Under the pieces are notes generated by a model. The model saw nothing but the letters and a program-made list of their open reading frames with translations. It ran no database searches and was not told where the DNA came from. The position numbers and the translations under genes are program-made. From an uncultured Halieaceae bacterium (GTDB taxonomy: Bacteria; Pseudomonadota; Gammaproteobacteria; Pseudomonadales; Halieaceae): DNA of 36,682 nt. The stretch covers positions 1 through 36,682 of the forward strand of contig CAJWEV010000020.1 of NCBI GenBank assembly GCA_913031575.1, written 5' to 3'. Below, one piece after another: positions 8,194 to 17,615 of the stretch; position 1 is the stretch's first letter; every line of letters begins with the position of its first letter.

Positions 8194-9216
8194 TTACTCA
8201 GCCACCGCAAAGAGGGCGTCGACGAATTCATCGGCATCAAACGGGCGAAGATCCCCAACGCCCTCACCAATACCAATGAAGCGAATAGGGCGCTTTATCT
8301 GCTCACCGATCGCAAACACCACCCCACCTTTTGCCGTTCCATCGAGCTTAGTCAGCGCTATCCCCGTAATTCCCACGGCGGCATCAAACTCTCGTGCCTG
8401 CGTTACGGCATTCTGGCCTGTGCCGGCATCGAGAACGAGCAACGTCTCATGAGGCGCCTTTGCGTCATTCTTTTTAATGACTCGAACGATTTTCTTTAAC
8501 TCCTCCATCAAGTGCGCTTTGTTATTGAGGCGACCTGCCGTGTCAGCGAGCAAAACATCGACATTGCGTGCCTGAGCCGCAGTCAGCGCATCAAATAACA
8601 CTGATGCGCTGTCGGCACCCGTGTGCTGCGCAATCACCGGGACGTTATTTCGCTCGCCCCAGGTTTGGAGTTGCTCGACCGCGGCAGCTCTAAATGTATC
8701 TCCAGCCGCCAACATGACCGACTTACCCTCAGATACATAGCGATGGGCGAGCTTCCCGATAGTTGTTGTTTTGCCTGCACCGTTTACCCCAACCACCAAA
8801 ATCACTAATGGCCCGTCTGCCGGCTGCGCCAACTCAGACTCTGTCTCAGCCAAGGTAGCAACAAGAAGCTGCTTTAACGTTGCCATGACTGTCTCGACAT
8901 TGACCTCCGACTTCCGTGGATGAGCATCAGTCAGGCGGTCAATAATGGTCTGCGTCGTTGCAACACCAACATCGGCCATAAGCAACTCGGTCTCTAGCGC
9001 CTCGATAACCTCATCATCGATAGTCGGTCTTACAACCAGTGCGCCCTCAATACCCGATACCAGTGCTTGTCTGGTCTTACCAAGCCCCGAGCTTAATCGC
9101 GAGAACCAATTCGCATTGCCATCAGGTTTTGTGGGTTGTCTCGATGCTGAAACATCAGTCGCAGCCTGACCTTGATCTTGTTGATCGCTTTTTTGCTTAC
9201 GTCCGAACCACTTCAT
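8194..9216 (-). CDS. ftsY: Signal recognition particle receptor FtsY
   Basis: FtsY is the SRP receptor GTPase that brings ribosomes making membrane proteins to the translocon. From the ATG at 9216 it has 340 residues. A charged A-like region of about 40 residues with many Gln and Lys is followed by the N domain and the G domain. P-loop GVNGAGKTT is at 143-151, and DTAGR, TKLDGTAKGG and the C-terminal GEGVGDLRPF follow. An upstream TTG at 9252 is in frame, but MKWFGRKQK is the typical N-terminus. The gap to the divergent rsmD is 78 bases and must hold both promoters. Confidence 0.96.
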   Translation of the reverse strand: MKWFGRKQKSDQQDQGQAATDVSASRQPTKPDGNANWFSRLSSGLGKTRQALVSGIEGALVVRPTIDDEVIEALETELLMADVGVATTQTIIDRLTDAHPRKSEVNVETVMATLKQLLVATLAETESELAQPADGPLVILVVGVNGAGKTTTIGKLAHRYVSEGKSVMLAAGDTFRAAAVEQLQTWGERNNVPVIAQHTGADSASVLFDALTAAQARNVDVLLADTAGRLNNKAHLMEELKKIVRVIKKNDAKAPHETLLVLDAGTGQNAVTQAREFDAAVGITGIALTKLDGTAKGGVVFAIGEQIKRPIRFIGIGEGVGDLRPFDADEFVDALFAVAE

Positions 9217-9294
9217 TCCAAATTTAACCCTTGTTTTCACAAGCAAAGGCAATGAGCGCTATGCTACGCCAGTCTATCATCAGGTAATGCACTC

Positions 9295-9906
9295 ATGAGT
9301 AAAAGTCATCGCGCCAAGCCCAGCAATCAGGTCAGAATCATCGGTGGTGATTGGCGAGGACGGAAACTCCAGTTTCCGTCAATCGAAGGGTTGCGGCCTT
9401 CGCCAGATCGCGTTCGTGAAACCTTATTCAATTGGCTCTCACCTCACATAGCCGGCGCATTTTGCCTAGACCTCTATGCGGGGTCGGGGGCATTAGGTTT
9501 TGAAGCGCTGTCGAGAGGAGCCAGAAGTTGTTGTTTCATCGACAACAACAAGAAAGTGCAAGCTGCGCTCGCATCGAACGTAGAGGCGCTGAACTGCGAG
9601 GATCGAGCCACCATTATTCTCGCGGACTCAGGCTCGGCAATTACGCTAGACCACTCGGTCGACCTGGTGTTTTTAGACCCGCCCTTTGCGCGTCACCTGT
9701 TAGCGGGCACGCTGGATTGGCTTTTGATGAGCACCAGCATCCACCCGAAAACTTTAATCTACATAGAGACACCCAAAGGCGACGAACTGCCAGTTTGTAA
9801 CCTCTCCATTATTAAAGAAAAAACAGCAGGCGAGGTGACATCGCGCCTGGTTCGAATCAACTCGTTGAGTTTGTCCTACACGAGTGGGTTGTGTAGTCTC
9901 ATTTGA
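9295..9906 (+). CDS. rsmD: 16S rRNA (guanine(966)-N2)-methyltransferase RsmD
   Basis: RsmD methylates G966 of 16S rRNA. The 203 residues contain the entry segment VRIIGGDWRGRKLQF, RPSPDRVRETLFNWL, the SAM loop LDLYAGSGALGFEAL near 58-72, and the catalytic DPPF at 128-131. It is divergent from ftsY, a common arrangement, and coaD follows 19 bases later. A TATGCT at 9260-9265 could be its -10, but I found no convincing -35. Confidence 0.95.
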   Translation: MSKSHRAKPSNQVRIIGGDWRGRKLQFPSIEGLRPSPDRVRETLFNWLSPHIAGAFCLDLYAGSGALGFEALSRGARSCCFIDNNKKVQAALASNVEALNCEDRATIILADSGSAITLDHSVDLVFLDPPFARHLLAGTLDWLLMSTSIHPKTLIYIETPKGDELPVCNLSIIKEKTAGEVTSRLVRINSLSLSYTSGLCSLI

Positions 9907-9925
9907 TCAGGAAGGAATGCTCGCT

Positions 9926-10411
9926 ATGCGAAAGAACACTGTTGTATATCCCGGTACATTTGACCCCATCCACACAGGGCATGTGGACTTAGTGGAACGG
10001 GCATCCAATCTGTTCGACCGCGTCGTCATTGGTGTCGCTGAAAGCTCAAAAAAGCAACCGTTGTTCTCTACAGAGGAACGCATTGCGTTAACGAAAGCCT
10101 CGCTGAGCCATCTCAACAACATTGAAGTCAAGGGGTTTAGCGGCTTATCAATTCGGTTTGTTGAAGCACAGGATTCCAACTGCGTATTGCGCGGCATCCG
10201 AACGATGACAGACTTCGAATACGAGCACCAACTGGCAAATATGAACAGAGCAATGAATCCCAAGTTTGAAAGTCTCTTTCTGACGCCCTCGAATGTGCTG
10301 TCTTATATCTCATCGTCGCTTGTTCGCGAGATTGCCTCAATGAATGGTGATGTATCCGATTTTGTACCTGAGCCTGTACTCGACGCACTCAATAAAAAAT
10401 TCAGCCATTAA
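9926..10411 (+). CDS. coaD: Phosphopantetheine adenylyltransferase CoaD
   Basis: CoaD adenylates 4'-phosphopantetheine to dephospho-CoA, the fourth step of CoA synthesis. From the ATG at 9926 it has 161 residues, the family length. [12 protein letters not shown] at 8-19 is the nucleotidyltransferase motif, [15 protein letters not shown] binds substrate, and [11 protein letters not shown] is the C-terminal signature. Earlier in-frame starts at 9884 and 9917 exist, but only 9926 has GGAAGGA at a proper distance and the usual MRKxTVVYPG start. Its stop shares the palindrome TTAA with the convergent mutM stop. Confidence 0.95.
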   Translation: MRKNTVVYPGTFDPIHTGHVDLVERASNLFDRVVIGVAESSKKQPLFSTEERIALTKASLSHLNNIEVKGFSGLSIRFVEAQDSNCVLRGIRTMTDFEYEHQLANMNRAMNPKFESLFLTPSNVLSYISSSLVREIASMNGDVSDFVPEPVLDALNKKFSH

Positions 10412-11220
10412 CGCTGACAGGCAACGCAGAACACACTCGCACGGTTTGACTGCCGAATTTCCTTGAGGCGTTTAGCCTTGCAGCGATAACAGGACTCCCC
10501 ACCACGCCCATAAACCTGAAGACTCTGGGCGAAATAGCCAGCCTTTCCATCACCACCAACAAAATCTCTTAACGTGGTGCCCCCGACATCGATGGCCGTT
10601 GCCAAAACATCTTTGATCGCCGTAGCGAGGTCGTCATAACGCGCTTTACTGACTCTATTGGCCGGTCTATCAGGACGGATACCGGCCATAAACAAGGCTT
10701 CGTTAGCATAAATGTTACCCACGCCAACGACGATCTTGGCATCCATAATAAAGAGCTTAACGGCACTGCTGCGCCTGCGCGCTTGCTGGTAGAGATGCTC
10801 TCCATCAAAGGCGTCTGAGAGTGGCTCCGGACCAAGGCGATCTAGAAGTGCATGGGAATCACTCGATAACCAATGAATGCTGCCAAAACGCCTCGGGTCG
10901 TGATAGCGAAGTATCAGGCCATTGCAGAATTCAATATCAACGTGGTCATGTTTTCTAGGTTGCTCCTCAGAAGAGACCATTCGTAACGATCCTGACATGC
11001 CTAGATGAACGAGTAGGCAACCCGAATCAAAGTCAATCAATAAATACTTTGCCCGGCGCCGCGTACCTATGACGGTCCCGCCCGCGATTTGCTTCTCTAA
11101 ACCTTGTGGAATCGCCCAACGCAGACGCCTATCCCTCACGATAACGTTGGTGACTTTGTGGCCTATGACATATGGCTCAATACCGCGGCGCGTTGTCTCG
11201 ACCTCTGGCAACTCAGGCAC
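10408..11220 (-). CDS. mutM: Formamidopyrimidine-DNA glycosylase MutM (Fpg)
   Basis: MutM removes 8-oxoguanine and formamidopyrimidines from DNA and nicks the abasic site. The 270 residues begin [13 protein letters not shown], which supplies the catalytic Pro2 and Glu3 (counting Met), and Lys58 lies in RRAKYLLI. The H2TH region contains [14 protein letters not shown], and four cysteines in CYRCK and CVACQ form the C-terminal zinc finger. The start is GTG with GGGAGGT six bases upstream. It lies behind rpmB-rpmG but is separated from them by a strong terminator. Confidence 0.97.
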   Translation of the reverse strand: MPELPEVETTRRGIEPYVIGHKVTNVIVRDRRLRWAIPQGLEKQIAGGTVIGTRRRAKYLLIDFDSGCLLVHLGMSGSLRMVSSEEQPRKHDHVDIEFCNGLILRYHDPRRFGSIHWLSSDSHALLDRLGPEPLSDAFDGEHLYQQARRRSSAVKLFIMDAKIVVGVGNIYANEALFMAGIRPDRPANRVSKARYDDLATAIKDVLATAIDVGGTTLRDFVGGDGKAGYFAQSLQVYGRGGESCYRCKAKRLKEIRQSNRASVFCVACQR

Positions 11221-11245
11221 ATCTACCTCCCGACAAATTTAAGGC

Positions 11246-11271
11246 AAAAAAAACCCCGGCTCTGCCGGGGC
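11246..11271 (-). terminator. Rho-independent terminator after rpmG
   Basis: On the minus strand a seven-base-pair stem of only G and C (CCCCGGC, 11254-11260, with GCCGGGG, 11264-11270) has a three-base loop and runs straight into eight T residues (A run 11246-11253 on the plus strand). This is a textbook intrinsic terminator. It sits 18 bases after the rpmG stop and before mutM, so it should strongly reduce read-through into mutM. Confidence 0.9.
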
Positions 11272-11289
11272 TTCTCTAAAGCCTTGCTC

Positions 11290-11445
11290 TTACTTGATCT
11301 TACCTTCTTTGTAGATCACGTGCTTGCGCGCAACTGGGTCGTACTTCTTCATTTCCAACTTATCAGGCGTTGTGCGCTTGTTTTTGTCAGTCGTGTAAAA
11401 GTGGCCTGTGCCGGCTGTTGAATTCATTCGGATTTTTTCGCGCAT
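11290..11445 (-). CDS. rpmG: 50S ribosomal protein L33
   Basis: This is ribosomal protein L33, 51 residues from the ATG at 11445, which has GAGGAG nine bases upstream. [20 protein letters not shown] and the ending [10 protein letters not shown] are diagnostic. It lacks the CxxC pairs of the zinc-binding form. The open frame extends upstream to 11505, but that part overlaps the end of rpmB and is not conserved in the family. Confidence 0.96.
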   Translation of the reverse strand: MREKIRMNSTAGTGHFYTTDKNKRTTPDKLEMKKYDPVARKHVIYKEGKIK

Positions 11446-11458
11446 CAATCGATTCTCC

Positions 11459-11695
11459 TCAAACCTTTTCGCCGCGAGCGCGCAGCTCTGACAACACGGT
11501 TTCAATACCGCGCTTGTCGATGATTCTCATACCCTTGGGAGATACTCGCAATGATACGAAGCGCTTCTCAGATTCAATCCAAAAACGGTGATTGTGTAGG
11601 TTAGGAAGGAAGCGTCTTCGAGTGCGATTCTTCGCATGCGAGACATTATTTCCCGTCATCGGGCGCTTACCTGTAACTTGACATACTCGAGACAT
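11459..11695 (-). CDS. rpmB: 50S ribosomal protein L28
   Basis: This is ribosomal protein L28, 78 residues from the ATG at 11695. [30 protein letters not shown] and [19 protein letters not shown] are family hallmarks. It leads the rpmB-rpmG operon, 13 bases before rpmG, as in E. coli. An upstream in-frame start at 11707 adds four unconserved residues, and GGTGGA lies about eight bases before the ATG. Confidence 0.96.
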   Translation of the reverse strand: MSRVCQVTGKRPMTGNNVSHAKNRTRRRFLPNLHNHRFWIESEKRFVSLRVSPKGMRIIDKRGIETVLSELRARGEKV

Positions 11696-11723
11696 CTGTC
11701 TGTCCACCGAAAAAGGAGCGGCA

Positions 11724-11751
11724 AGATAACAAAGGCCTAGCCCGTAAGCAA
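11724..11751 (-). promoter_or_regulatory. Possible rpmB-rpmG promoter
   Basis: On the minus strand TTGCTT (11751-11746), a 16-base spacer and TTATCT (11729-11724) form a weak sigma70-like promoter followed by a G+C-rich start region, as is common for ribosomal protein operons. It lies about 30 bases before the rpmB ATG, just after the stop of the decayed radC. The -35 is poor. Confidence 0.4.
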
Positions 11752-11760
11752 CATGAAGTC

Positions 11761-12186
11761 TTACACAAAACCGAGGTTTCTAAGACTTATGCAGCGACCT
11801 TCAGCGGCTATTAAATGATCGAACAGGCTGATGTTGAGAAGTATCAGTGCTTTCGACAGTTTCTTGATAACCGCAACATCAGAACGACTCGGCGTAAGAA
11901 CATTGGCGAAATGATTGTGCGCAATTACCACGGAAGTTGCTTGGTGGGCTAGTACTCTTAAACACTAATCTTAGCGTGGTGAAGACTGCCATAATGACTC
12001 TTAGTCGACAAGTGAATGCGAAGTAATCGAGGCGCTCAAACGAGCCTTACTTAAGTTCTCGATGACCGCTGGTTGATATCTCCATACGCCAAGCCTCGAA
12101 CGGCTCAGCGTGACCGTCGCCACAGCCGACTGAATGATAGGCTTACCTCGATGACACCTGCCTTCGATGGGTATCTGCTCATACAC
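11761..12186 (-). pseudogene. radC: Decayed radC (JAMM/MPN+ family) remnant
   Basis: The last 67 codons (11964-11761) read as a RadC C-terminus: LRVLAHQATSVVIAHNHF, then a serine/aspartate pair as in the JAMM motif, then LNISLFDHLIAAEGRCISL. HNHP of the family has become HNHF. The frame is closed upstream by TAG at 11967-11965. Fragments before it in other frames (GVIMAVFTT at about 12000-11974; WRYQPAVIENLSKARL within 12001-12186) resemble RadC middle segments, so frameshifts and an internal deletion are likely. RadC is normally about 225 residues, and radC lies in exactly this place, before rpmB and divergent from coaBC, in E. coli and Pseudomonas. The C-terminal match is firm; the N-terminal part is tentative. 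Confidence 0.75.
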
Positions 12187-12357
12187 CCCAGAGTCCCTAT
12201 TCGATGATTTTTCCTACTGTGGCAACAGAAGAGCGCTGTACATCAGACGTGTTTATGCCTGTCAAAAAAATCCCATAAGATACTCGACCTACGCCGGTAT
12301 GATTAGGTGCTGTCGAATGCTACCTTTAGCACCTACTGTCTCAGCTTTTAGTTTGAT
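12187..12357. other. Non-coding gap upstream of coaBC
   Basis: Together with the decayed radC this makes the longest gene-free stretch of the window. It must hold the coaBC promoter, but I see no convincing -35/-10 pair. TATGAT at 12298-12303 is a possible -10 without a clear -35. No terminator, repeat or RNA gene is apparent. Confidence 0.4.
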
Positions 12358-13557
12358 ATGGCACGGCTTTTTAATCGTAATTTCATTGTAGGCGTTACCG
12401 GAAGTATCGCCGCCTACAAAGCCGCTGAACTGGTTCGCAGCCTTATTCGCGATGGCGCGAATGTGCGTGTCATCATGACAGAAGGCGCCCGCGAGTTCAT
12501 TACACCACTGACACTTCAAGCCTTATCTGGACATGAGGTTCATACCGACCTGCTCGACACCGAAGCTGAAGCTGCGATGGGGCATATCGAGCTCGCTCGC
12601 TGGGCTGACGCATTGCTGATTGCACCAGCAACCGCGGACTCCATTGCGCGGCTTGTACAGGGTCGCGCCGATGACCTGCTCGGTGCTTGTGCACTAGCAA
12701 CCCCCGCACCCATATTTGTCTCGCCCGCAATGAACCAAGAAATGTGGGCAAAGCAAGCCACCCAAGACAATGTTCAGACCTTAATTGCTAGAGGTATTGC
12801 GATATTAGGCCCCTCGTCGGGCAGCCAAGCTTGTGGCGATGTCGGCGCAGGCCGTCTACTTGAACCCGATGACATCGTCTCGGCCATTGCAGAGCAACTT
12901 AGCACTGGTGCGCTTGCGGGCCGGCATGTGGTGATAACGGCAGGGCCAACTCGCGAACCCATCTGCCCAGTGCGCTACATAAGCAATCGGAGTTCTGGAA
13001 AAATGGGTTACGCGCTCGCTGAAGCCTGCATCAACTCGGGCGCCAAAACGACATTGATTTCGGGCCCAGTCAGCTGTGAGCCTCCTGCTGGTACAACTGT
13101 GATCGAAGTTGAAACAACACAGCAAATGTTCGCTGCGAGTATGGCAGCGTCGGCTACAGCCGATATCTTCATCGGTGCGGCAGCGGTAGTCGACTTTAAA
13201 CCAGCGACAGTCTCTGATCGAAAAATTAAACGGAGCGGTGTAAAAACGATGAATCTTTCGCTTGTTCCGAACCCCGATATTGTCGCCTCCGTAGCAGGCA
13301 GTGAGTCGAGACCTCGACTGGTTGTTGGCTTTGCGGCCGAAACGCATGACGTGCAAGCCTACGCTCGTAAGAAGCTTGCGAGTAAATCGCTGGATTTTAT
13401 TTTTGCGAATGATGTCAGCGATCAATCTATTGGCTTCAACAGCGAGAAGAACGCAGGGGTGCTCATTGGCAGGAACTCAGAGATTACCATGCCAATGTCT
13501 TCAAAGCGGGTTCTTGCCGAATCGATCATTAGAGAGCTCAGTAACGTTCTTGGCTAA
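12358..13557 (+). CDS. coaBC: Bifunctional phosphopantothenoylcysteine decarboxylase/phosphopantothenate-cysteine ligase CoaBC
   Basis: CoaBC joins phosphopantothenate to cysteine and decarboxylates the product, steps two and three of CoA synthesis. The 399 residues comprise the FMN-binding CoaC half and the CTP-dependent CoaB half. Catalytic His76 (MGHIELARWAD), Asn126 (PAMNQEMW) and Cys159 (SQACGDVGAGRL) mark CoaC. Asn210 (RYISNRSSGKMGY) and Lys289 (SDRKIKR) mark CoaB. The ribosome site is weak, but the ATG fits family N-termini. In many relatives dut and algC follow; here argB is next. Confidence 0.97.
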   Translation: MARLFNRNFIVGVTGSIAAYKAAELVRSLIRDGANVRVIMTEGAREFITPLTLQALSGHEVHTDLLDTEAEAAMGHIELARWADALLIAPATADSIARLVQGRADDLLGACALATPAPIFVSPAMNQEMWAKQATQDNVQTLIARGIAILGPSSGSQACGDVGAGRLLEPDDIVSAIAEQLSTGALAGRHVVITAGPTREPICPVRYISNRSSGKMGYALAEACINSGAKTTLISGPVSCEPPAGTTVIEVETTQQMFAASMAASATADIFIGAAAVVDFKPATVSDRKIKRSGVKTMNLSLVPNPDIVASVAGSESRPRLVVGFAAETHDVQAYARKKLASKSLDFIFANDVSDQSIGFNSEKNAGVLIGRNSEITMPMSSKRVLAESIIRELSNVLG

Positions 13558-13650
13558 TTGATGATGTAGAATGCGGGCAAGGGCTTGGAGCGCCAACTGG
13601 CCGATGTATTTGCGAGAAAGCATCCGCGCCTAATTTTGCCTATGTCTTAA

Positions 13651-14592
<942 letters not shown>

Positions 14593-14623
14593 TACTTGTC
14601 ACCCAGCACATTCGGCGGAACTC

Positions 14624-15232
14624 ATGCCTCAACGACGAAGCGACCGTAAAGAGCAAATACTCCAGTCATTGGCGGCGATGCTTGAGTCCAACCCTGGAAG
14701 TAAAATTACGACAGCGAAGCTGGCGGCGAGTCTGGACGTGTCCGAGGCGGCCCTCTATCGACATTTCCCCTCTAAAACTCGGATGTACGAATCGCTAATC
14801 GATTTTGTCGAAGAGACTTTATTTTCGCGCATTACTCAGATACTCAGCGAGGAGTCCGAGCAGCTTGTTCGCTGCAAAAAAATCCTGACGCTCTTCCTCG
14901 TTTTTTGTCAGCGAAACCCTGGCATTACGCGCATTCTCTCAGGAGACGCGTTAACCGGAGAGCATGAAAGACTGCGGGGGCGGGTTACGCAAGTCTACGA
15001 CAGGATAGAAACGCAACTCCGCCAATGTCTGCGCATGGCAGAAGTCGAGGAGGGTTGGCGCACGAGTATTCCTGTAAGCAGTGCTGCCAATTTACTTCTT
15101 GCAATCGTGGAAGGAAGGATCGCACAGTTTGTTCGGTCGGATTTTGCAACGGTGCCGACACAAGCCTGGGACGAGCAATGGTCCTTAGTGACAGCTACGT
15201 TAGCTAGAGACATCCTTACTAAACAGTATTGA
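14624..15232 (+). CDS. slmA: Nucleoid occlusion factor SlmA (TetR family)
   Basis: SlmA binds specific DNA sites and blocks FtsZ assembly over the nucleoid. The 202 residues are typical. The N-terminus PQRRSDRKEQILQSLA leads into the TetR-type helix-turn-helix ITTAKLAASLDVSEAALYRH, followed by FPSKTRMYESLIDFVEETLF, which distinguishes SlmA from other TetR proteins. It ends seven bases from the convergent pyrE, an arrangement shared with E. coli and relatives. Confidence 0.93.
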   Translation: MPQRRSDRKEQILQSLAAMLESNPGSKITTAKLAASLDVSEAALYRHFPSKTRMYESLIDFVEETLFSRITQILSEESEQLVRCKKILTLFLVFCQRNPGITRILSGDALTGEHERLRGRVTQVYDRIETQLRQCLRMAEVEEGWRTSIPVSSAANLLLAIVEGRIAQFVRSDFATVPTQAWDEQWSLVTATLARDILTKQY

Positions 15233-15239
15233 AAAGCGC

Positions 15240-15887
15240 CTAAACACCGTACTGCTCCCTGTATTGATGCATAAGATCCAGACTTTTCGGCATATCAGGT
15301 TGTTCCGATAACCACTCGATAATGTCGTGCATCGTAATGACACTTTGAACCTGGAGACCCAGCGTGCGTCTTACTTCCTCCACTGCGGACGTGTCGCCTG
15401 CACCTCGCTCGCACCGGTCAAGACCAATGACAACACCATAAGGCGTTGCCCCCTCGCTTCTGATTAAGTCCACCGAATGTCTAATAGCGGTTCCCGCTGT
15501 TATCACATCATCAATAATCAACACATTGCCGCTTAACGGCGCGCCCATCAGGATCCCGCCTTCGCCATGAGACTTGGCCTCTTTACGATCGAAGGTGACC
15601 GATAAATCGCGGTTGTAAATTTGTTGCAAAGCAATGCCAGTCGCTGTGGCCAAGGGGATACCCTTATATGCCGGCCCGAAGAGTCCATTGATCTGGTCAA
15701 GGATACCTTTGGCAGCATCTGCGTAACAGGCACCCAACGTCGCAATCGCCTCGCCAGTTGAAAACACTCCCGCATTGAAGAAGTAGGGGCTGACCCTACC
15801 AGACTTCAGTGTGAACTCACCAAACTTTAACGCGCCGAAACGAATCGATAGCTCGATAAATTGACGTTTACTGTCTGATGAAAGCAT
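15240..15887 (-). CDS. pyrE: Orotate phosphoribosyltransferase PyrE
   Basis: PyrE makes orotidine monophosphate from orotate and PRPP in pyrimidine synthesis. The 215 residues contain the mobile loop RKEAKSHGEGG at 101-111 and the PRPP motif NVLIIDDVITAGTA at 121-134. The ATG lies 120 bases from the divergent crc gene. On the minus strand that gap holds two CATAAT boxes near 15925-15945 that could serve as -10 elements; I could not assign a -35. Confidence 0.96.
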   Translation of the reverse strand: MLSSDSKRQFIELSIRFGALKFGEFTLKSGRVSPYFFNAGVFSTGEAIATLGACYADAAKGILDQINGLFGPAYKGIPLATATGIALQQIYNRDLSVTFDRKEAKSHGEGGILMGAPLSGNVLIIDDVITAGTAIRHSVDLIRSEGATPYGVVIGLDRCERGAGDTSAVEEVRRTLGLQVQSVITMHDIIEWLSEQPDMPKSLDLMHQYREQYGV

Positions 15888-16007
15888 ACAATTTTCCAGC
15901 TGGCGGCAGCCCTGAAATTATGAAGATATTATGAATCATCCTGTTCACAGATTTCAGTAAGAGAAGTTCTGACGTAGTATACCAAGCTCAGTATTCGGGA
16001 AACAAAA

Positions 16008-16769
16008 ATGAAGGTGTTATCACTTGAAGTCGATGGCCTTGAGCGAGCACACTCTCACGGGCTGTTGACCTGGGCGTTTCAGCAGGATGCGGATGTGATT
16101 TGCTTTCAAGACACTCGGTGCTCCGAATACTCACTGCCCTCAAACGACTTTTTCCCCGAGAACTATCACGCCTATTTTGCCGATAATTACCATGATACAA
16201 AGATAAATGGCGTTGCGATTTACTGCAAAAAAATGCCGAAAGCCATCATGTTCGGTCTAGGCTTTATAGACTTCGACCATCTCGGAATCTATATCCAGGC
16301 AGATTATGACGACTGCAGCGTCGGCAGCATTATGGTGCCATCCGCGGTCGGCGAGCTCGACGACAAGCAGCTCAAGATGCGATTCCTAAAACAACTGGGC
16401 GCCCATCTACAAAAGGTCAGGAACAAGAAGCGCAACTTTATTTTTTGCGGAGGGTGGGAGCTTGCCTGGCAGCCACGTGATGCAGAGGAGTCAGGAAATC
16501 GCCTCGACATTCCGGGATTTAGTAACGAAGAGCGAGACTGGCTTGGATCGCTGTATCGCATGGGCTACTGCGATGCATTCCGAGAAGTGGAAACGGACAC
16601 AGACGATTACACCTGGTGGCCCGACGGCGACGACGGCCCCGGCGTGCGAACCGATACCCATATCATTTCAGACGGCCTGGCTCCCCATGTCACCAAGGCC
16701 GTTATCGAGAGTGAAGAGGCGTTCTCCAGCCATGCCGCAGTTACTATCGACTATGACATTGTGCTGTAA
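16008..16769 (+). CDS. crc: Crc-type catabolite repression control protein (exonuclease III-like fold)
   Basis: This 253-residue protein has the endonuclease/exonuclease/phosphatase fold but has lost nuclease residues. The ExoIII N-terminal Asn is Glu7, the metal-binding Glu of QET is Asp35 in QDTR, the GDMN loop is GGWE at 148-151, and the SDH motif is SSH at 240-242. QDTR, GLGF, the CGG segment, YTWWPD and the VTIDYD ending match Pseudomonas Crc. Crc works with Hfq to repress translation of catabolic mRNAs. Position next to pyrE and rph also fits. Role by homology; whether Hfq-Crc control operates here is inference. Confidence 0.85.
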   Translation: MKVLSLEVDGLERAHSHGLLTWAFQQDADVICFQDTRCSEYSLPSNDFFPENYHAYFADNYHDTKINGVAIYCKKMPKAIMFGLGFIDFDHLGIYIQADYDDCSVGSIMVPSAVGELDDKQLKMRFLKQLGAHLQKVRNKKRNFIFCGGWELAWQPRDAEESGNRLDIPGFSNEERDWLGSLYRMGYCDAFREVETDTDDYTWWPDGDDGPGVRTDTHIISDGLAPHVTKAVIESEEAFSSHAAVTIDYDIVL

Positions 16770-16786
16770 AGGGATAGCCAGCAGAG

Positions 16787-17536
16787 CTATGAAGGACTGA
16801 GCGCTTGTAATTGCGCCTGACTCAAGGTCTGACACGCTGACTCAGCAAGATCAAGGAGTATGTCCAGTTCAGCGCGGGTAAATACTTTATCTTCCGCAGT
16901 GCCTTGAACCTCGATCAATCCGCCGCCGGCCAACATAACTACATTAATATCACTCTGCGCGGTCGAATCCTCAGGGTAATCGAGATCAACCACTGGCTGA
17001 CCGTTCCACATCCCTACAGACACAGCGCAAACTCGGTCAATCAGGGGATCCGTCTTTAGATCCCCCGCACGCTGTAGTTTGTTCAACGCCAAAACTACCG
17101 CGACACTAGCACCCGTAATCGCCGTTGTCCGTGTACCCCCATCCGCTTGAAGCACGTCACAATCAATGATCATTGTGCGCTCACCCAATGCTCTAAGATC
17201 GATGCTTGCTCGCAAAGATCGGCCTATAAAGCGCTGTATTTCAATCGTTCGGCCAGTTTGCTTGCCTCTGGCCGCCTCGCGGTCCGTTCGCGTGCCTGTT
17301 GAACGCGGCAACATGCCGTACTCAGCTGTTAGCCAGCCCTGTCCCTTGCCTCTCAAGAACGGCGGTACACCGTCAGAAATTGACGCCGTACAAAGCACCT
17401 TTGTACTTCCCAAGCATGTCAGCACACTGCCTTCTGCTTGATCGGTGTAGTCGAGTTGAAATTCGATTTCTCTCATCTGGTTAGGTCGGCGACCGCTCGG
17501 TCTTTGCTCAAGGGCTTGCCTGGTTTTGGAGTCCAT
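16787..17536 (-). CDS. rph: Ribonuclease PH
   Basis: RNase PH trims tRNA 3' ends by phosphorolysis. The 249 residues include [15 protein letters not shown] near the N-terminus, [36 protein letters not shown] and [18 protein letters not shown], all catalytic-core segments. The roughly ten residues ahead of RPSGR are longer than in E. coli. It is convergent with crc (17 bases between stops) and divergent from yicC, as usual in this group. Confidence 0.96.
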   Translation of the reverse strand: MDSKTRQALEQRPSGRRPNQMREIEFQLDYTDQAEGSVLTCLGSTKVLCTASISDGVPPFLRGKGQGWLTAEYGMLPRSTGTRTDREAARGKQTGRTIEIQRFIGRSLRASIDLRALGERTMIIDCDVLQADGGTRTTAITGASVAVVLALNKLQRAGDLKTDPLIDRVCAVSVGMWNGQPVVDLDYPEDSTAQSDINVVMLAGGGLIEVQGTAEDKVFTRAELDILLDLAESACQTLSQAQLQALSPS

Positions 17537-17615
17537 AAACTGCTCGCGAGTACGAAGGTGTCGCTGCGCAGTCTACTTGTTAGACTAGCGACTTTCGACG
17601 CCCTTGGAGAAACAC

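Noticed and set aside
9217-9294. Promoter pair in the ftsY/rsmD gap
   Set aside because: One TATGCT could be a -10, but no -35 at a good distance was found on either strand.
12001-12186. Stand-alone 61-residue frame on the minus strand upstream of rpmB
   Set aside because: It is better explained as part of the decayed radC, with segments resembling RadC, than as an independent gene.
13571-13650. Short open frames in the coaBC-argB gap
   Set aside because: They are at most 25 codons, have no ribosome site or recognisable family, and one lacks a start codon, so they are not listed as genes.
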